A DNA stretch of 64,000 bases from Apus apus. Lineage: Eukaryota > Chordata > Aves > Apodiformes > Apodidae. Below, one piece after another: positions 59,001 to 64,000 of the stretch; position 1 is the stretch's first letter; each line of letters opens with the position of its first letter. The translations under genes were made by a program, and so were the position numbers. Location of the stretch: positions 127,754,568-127,818,567 of the forward strand of contig NC_067283.1 in the NCBI RefSeq assembly GCF_020740795.1, given 5' to 3'. A model generated the notes under the pieces. That model had not been told where the DNA came from. It saw only the letters and a list, made by a program, of their open reading frames with translations, and ran no database searches.

Positions 59001-62000
59001 GGTGTCTCATCTGTGTTATATAATTGTATTAAATTTATTTTTCTGTTGGCCAAAACTCTTTAAGGACTCTTCTTACGCTATCATTAGGATACAGTGCTCT
59101 TTACAGGATGTAAGGATATTTTTAAACATAATTAATCTATTAATCTTCCAGCAGCAGGTTAGAATTCAAGAATTCCTCAAAGGTGATTTTGTTAAAAAAC
59201 CCAATCAGCCAAGCAACCAAAAACGCCAAGTATGCTGTGATGTTTGGGCTACAGTCTTTCACACTTAAAAAATCCCTGGCAAGACAAATGTTTTATTATA
59301 TTTTGATGGGTCCAAATTACCATTCTCCAAGGCTCTCAAAGATCTCTTAATTGCTTAGAAATGTGTGTATTTCACTTTCTAGGACTTAGTTAATAGGAAG
59401 AATGGTCAGGTCTTTTTGACATGAAAAAGAAAACTTACTATAGGTAAAGAGGAATTAAAACAAATAAAATAGTGACATTTTTTTCATGCATTGTATTAAA
59501 CTCTCCTTAAAGTGTGTTTATAGTATCTCACATTTTATGCACACACGTACACATATTTACACCTATGTAAAAGGGTTGGTGATTAAAGACCTTCATTGAT
59601 AATCTAGTGTGGAAAGGGTTTGCTTGCTCAGGCAGCTCATCTTTGCTGCTTTGTAAAGTCCAAAGGCTTCATCACAAAATGGCAAGGAACTGTTCCATAT
59701 ACACACATGCCTGCTGTGTGTACAGTTGTGGGGGGTGGAAGAGCAGGGGAATATTTCCAATGAGAAGTTTTCCATGATGCAGAGCTTACATTATTTTAAT
59801 CATGTCATTTTTGAAGAAACATAAGGAGGAAGCTTTTGTCTCAAAAATTACTTAATAGCAGGGACTAGCTTGAACATCTTAGGAAATGGCAAATATCCTA
59901 AGTCTAATCTTATCTAGCTGTCATACTTTCTCATGTGTGTCCCAGTTGCAGAGACCATTGCAAGATCCACCACTGTAGTTCTGCTCAGTCAAATGTATAT
60001 TGTAGGGAAAACCTGTCCCTCTCATGTGATTTTTGATCACAGTTTAAGTGCTTTATTGTTTTGCTATCAACACATCCTGAACTGGTCATCACTGATACAC
60101 TTGGGATCAATATCTGCAGTGCATCAGATAAAGCTAGACAACATGCTGATGCAATGTTACTATGTGCATAGACGTTTCTAAATATCCTTGTGTAACTTGG
60201 ATGGCTGTGTCTGACAGGGTCATGGTGGCCCCATTTTCTGCTCCCCTGCTTTTACACACTACACATCCTTGTGCTTTCATTTTCTGCTTCTATGTCTGCT
60301 TAGCTGACTTCTATTCCCCCCCGCCCCCCAACTAAAAGTTTCCTGGTAATTCCCCAGTTGCCGTTTAATACGGTTCTTTGTTGTCTTCCTCTTCACCAAG
60401 ATGAGCTTTGGGCAGGTGCCCTCTGAGGCAACTGGGACATCCACTCTCCAAGACCCTTGCGCCCCTGTGCTCTCTTGCCAGCTGCTGTGACTCAGGCCAT
60501 TTTTAAGGCTGCAGAGCTGGGTAGGTACCCACTCAGTTTTCTCAAAGAGCAGGCATTTGATTCTCCTGGATGACTTGAATGGCAGTGTGTGTCTAAACTG
60601 AGGATCTGTGGTTTGTAAGTGAGCTAAATTTAATAAAATAGGTGGCAACCTAGCTGGTCTGAGCTAGTGGTCTTACCTCATGTAGCTACCGAGTCCTGAT
60701 GACTCTCATTAGTTTGACAGCAGGTTTCAAAGATGTACTGCCTTAGTGGGAAAGGAGTGTTCTGTGGATTCAAATAGGATTGCATGGACCCCCCTCTCCA
60801 ACCCGAGTGTATCACCCTCTCCACAAAAAAGTAAATATGCTTTTTAGAAAGAATGTAAGTATTTAGTATGTAAATTTATTCAGATGTATTATATATACTT
60901 TTGTGATTGGATTCAACCTGCCAAAGAGACTTTGGTGCAGCTGCTGAACAACCTGAAGTCAGCCAGGGCTGCCCCTGTATAGGCATATATAGGGGTGCTA
61001 TACCTACCCATTGTACATACCCTCCGTGTGAACAGGGTTGTTCAAGTGCATTGCTGTTGGTGCTGAGCAGCAGTGATGAGTTCCATCAGTGGCAGTGGCT
61101 TGGACTCTGCAAACCTCCAGGAGGAGCTCTAGATTCAGAGTACAGCAAGGGAACTCCTAACAGGCTCAGAAGGCTGCGATTTTCACACAGCATCTGATTT
61201 CACTGTTTCTTATTGCTCATGCTGGAGGGCAAAGGGCCTGCTTGGAAGTGCTGCTCAAAAAGCAGAAGGGGAACCCTCACAGCTTCCTCTCTCCCCCCAC
61301 TCATCCCCACTTTTTCACAAAGCTTAAGTGCTTCTTTAAATACTAATCCACCTTCTCAGATGCTTTTCTGGTTTCTGTCTCTTACCTCTGCCTGTCCATG
61401 GCCACCTTGGGAGCCAGCTTGATTCCCTACTCTGGATTTGCAAACATGCAGGGCAGCAGATCTTCATGCAGAAGTTTGCCAGCCCCCTCCTAACACACTT
61501 AAAAACTGAAGCTAAGACAAAGATTAAATCAGTACCCATTTTCAAAGAGAAGTTCAGCCCAGCACAGGGACTTAACCTCTTTACTACTGGTTCAGCAAGT
61601 TGTGTTTTGCAGTGACCAGCTGCAAGCTGGATGTCATTGCAATACCTTGAGGATTCTGAAGTGCAGGATTTCTCAGTCAAAAGTCTGTCTCTCTGAGTCC
61701 TTGCTAGGGATCAGAGCATGTTTGTACTTCTGTGGCAATGTCTGCTACGTTGGGTTAGGTGGGAGCATGGCACATGCCTATAGGAAGTATCGCAACTGTT
61801 GGTTTTGAGGCTGTTGAGGATGTTCAAGTGTAGAATTAATCACTTTGATTTATTGAGAATGTAGATCTGTAAAGGTAATTTTACTGAGGAGGGGTCTTTC
61901 AAAGGAAATTCAGTCTGAACGGAGACATTGAGCAGATGGGCCCCATTTTCAGGACTGCCTACACAGCAGAGCTGAATTGGGTCTGGGCCCTCTGTCCACT

Positions 62001-64000
62001 AAGGAGCAATCTCTGCAGCCCCATTAGTTGTTCTGGTGCTATGTCTGTCTGTAACTAGGGTCATTTACTTAACAATCCCAAAAAAGCTTTACCATGCTTG
62101 AAGTATTGACATACTGAAGCTCATACAGCCTCCTTCAGAGGCCTGAAGTAAGGCACTACAAAATGTTTCCCCTGAAGGAATAGACTGGAAAGAGGAAACC
62201 ATAATCAGAGAATATCAAGAAGAGTTAAGTGGAATAGATCATGCCTGATTCTTTCACCATGCTCTGCAAATGTACTTTTTACTCTGCACAAGCAACAGCT
62301 TGAGAGAAAAAGCCCTTCAGACCTTCTGCTACGAGAGGTTGTTACAGAGTGTCTTGGCTAAGCTAGAAACGCTGGCAGTGGCGAATATCAAATTTGCTTG
62401 CAAAAGCAGATAAAAACAAACAAGTTACCTTGGGTTCAAGTAATTTCTGCTAAAAAACACCCCAGTACAGTGGAAACTCTGCATGGATGCACAAGTAAAA
62501 TGTATTATGTTACTAGTGACCTTCCTATAGCTGTAATGCAGTTTCAGAAGTCAATAGCTAAACATGGGTAGCAGAGACCACCTAATACTTTTCAGGTTAA
62601 ACCCCTCAGCTCCTGATGCTTTGCAAGGTCTGTCAGCAAATCGTGTCTAAGCAATTTAGTCTTCTGAGCTTGGAAAAAATCCTCCTTCATGGACCAAGAT
62701 ATTCTGGAAAAGATTTGTAATAGAATCAACATGACAACAGATCTGTATGGTATGTCAGACACTTGTGGTTGAACACAAAGGGGATTATTTCACAAAGAAG
62801 ACAATAGGTGAAAAAAATGATGGGGGAAAATGGTAAGTAGTTGAGACATTAATTTATGTAGCCTAAGACTCTGTGTAGAGCACATATTGTGTCTGAATAA
62901 ACTGAAATCTGAGCAAACAGCTGCTTCACCAGAGCAGAACTGAGCAGACCCTTTGTACACAGATCTTGTGCTCTGACCTTCGGATGATCACGAGTCTTGT
63001 GTAACTCACATCATTTAAGAAGTGAAAGACGTTGGTCTTTCTGTGGTTTTCCAGATTCAGAACTAAAACACATTTCTCACAGAGGGTGCCAGTAGTTGAC
63101 TATAGCATCCCAACAGCAAAGATTGATAAAAGCAATTATTTGCACATATTCTGTTTCTCAGGTTAACTCACACTAAGGATGAGCTTAATTTTTCATTGTT
63201 TAATCCTCCTTCATAACATATCACTTTCCACATTAATTTTTGCAATTCTCTTGACTTACTGTTGTCTATTCAAGTAGGACTGACTGAGTCAGATATGACT
63301 GGTGCGAGTTGAAAAAGCAGTGATCTCCACAAGAAGGTCTTGTAAGCAGAAGTAACACCCCTATAGGCACATCAGCATCTTACCGAAGGGCTGATGCTAC
63401 TGTTTTTCAAAAGACTAGATAAAATGAGTTTTCTCATTTGCCTCTTCCCACGCACATTATTATCCTCTTGCCCAACCCAAATCTAAAAGGAACACCATTA
63501 TGGTTTTGTTAGATTTACACTATCCTACAAGCACTGCTGCAAGATTTTTAAATTAACACTGCGCATCAAAACACAAAAAATAAACTCAGCGCAAGACTTT
63601 CTCTACATGTACAAAGAAACTGCTGCTATAGGGTAGATGTCCTGCCCAATGCCTATGCTCATCCCTGTAACAGGGATATTTATACTACAAAGTGAGGAGG
63701 AAGGGAGACCCCTTCACATTACAAATTCTCCACCCCGTGACACTATAAACAGAAATCCCGAGAACATGTAGTAAAGAGCCACAGAAAATTTGGGAGGAGA
63801 GATCCCGTAGGAGGTTTGCCACATGTCACCACTGCTTCCTAAACTGTGTTTCTCTCTTTTTTTTTTTTTTTTTAACATGCAAAGTGGTAATGAGATCTTG
63901 AAAAGTCAGTGCCTAATGGGAGAAGGCTGCACGCTTACCAGATGAGCAATGTTTGACAAACCCACATTAACTGTAGAACAAACTCACAAGCAACATTTCA
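56059..64000. other. Distal 3' UTR or intergenic, nothing recognised
   Basis: The region right of CHMP4C. In other vertebrates SNX16 follows, but I recognise no PX-domain exon on either strand. AT-rich tracts occur at 58,935-59,000, short C runs near 60,318, and a T run at 63,850-63,873. Open frames such as 57,422-57,844 (minus) and 60,277-60,648 (minus) show no domain. I saw no CR1 tail in these 8 kb, in contrast with the rest of the window. Confidence 0.5.

Noticed and set aside
1-64000. CRISPR arrays, operons, bacterial-type promoters, tRNA and rRNA genes
   Set aside because: This is vertebrate nuclear DNA with split genes. No regularly spaced direct-repeat array, tRNA cloverleaf or rRNA segment was recognised by eye.

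Overview
This is a stretch of sauropsid, most probably bird, nuclear genome. Many copies of the CR1 LINE end in its usual 8-bp tail repeat (attctgtg-like), two LTR-retroelement remnants and one retroviral internal fragment are present, introns are moderately short, and three multi-exon genes stand in the order IMPA1 - ZFAND1 - CHMP4C. That order matches the vertebrate block between the FABP cluster and SNX16 on human chromosome 8q21. The species cannot be named from the sequence alone.

Layout. 1-14.2 kb: intergenic DNA with no gene I recognise, holding several CR1 copies, one an internally deleted near-2-kb element (11.06-12.99 kb). 14.2-25.9 kb: IMPA1 (inositol monophosphatase 1) on the minus strand; eight coding exons join to 278 codons plus stop, and an untranslated first exon lies in a CpG island at 25.6-26.1 kb. 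26.1-31.1 kb: intergenic; mammals carry the single-exon gene SLC10A5 here, but I see only a complete solo LTR (26,461-27,098) and part of a second, ERVL-type LTR. 31.2-40.2 kb: ZFAND1 (AN1 zinc-finger protein) on the minus strand, eight coding exons joining to 269 codons plus stop. One of its introns holds a decayed retrovirus in antisense orientation, one has a GC-AG splice pair, and a CR1 ends 7-8 bases from the exon 2 donor. 40.0-41.7 kb: one CpG island shared by the divergent ZFAND1 and CHMP4C, with an 11-copy, 17-bp tandem array just upstream of the ZFAND1 start codon. 41.5-55.9 kb: CHMP4C (ESCRT-III subunit) on the plus strand, five coding exons joining to 220 codons plus stop. 56-64 kb: CHMP4C 3' UTR and intergenic DNA with nothing I recognise.

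The three genes are not a pathway. IMPA1 recycles inositol, ZFAND1 helps clear arsenite-induced stress granules with p97 and the proteasome, and CHMP4C acts in ESCRT-III membrane scission and the abscission checkpoint. Their adjacency is ancient vertebrate synteny. All exon boundaries were read by hand from splice signals, reading-frame continuity and similarity to the known protein families. I saw no new gene system. The most interesting points are the mobile-element and repeat structures lodged in ZFAND1, the GC-AG intron, and a short CHMP4C tail that lacks the region carrying the human Aurora B site.
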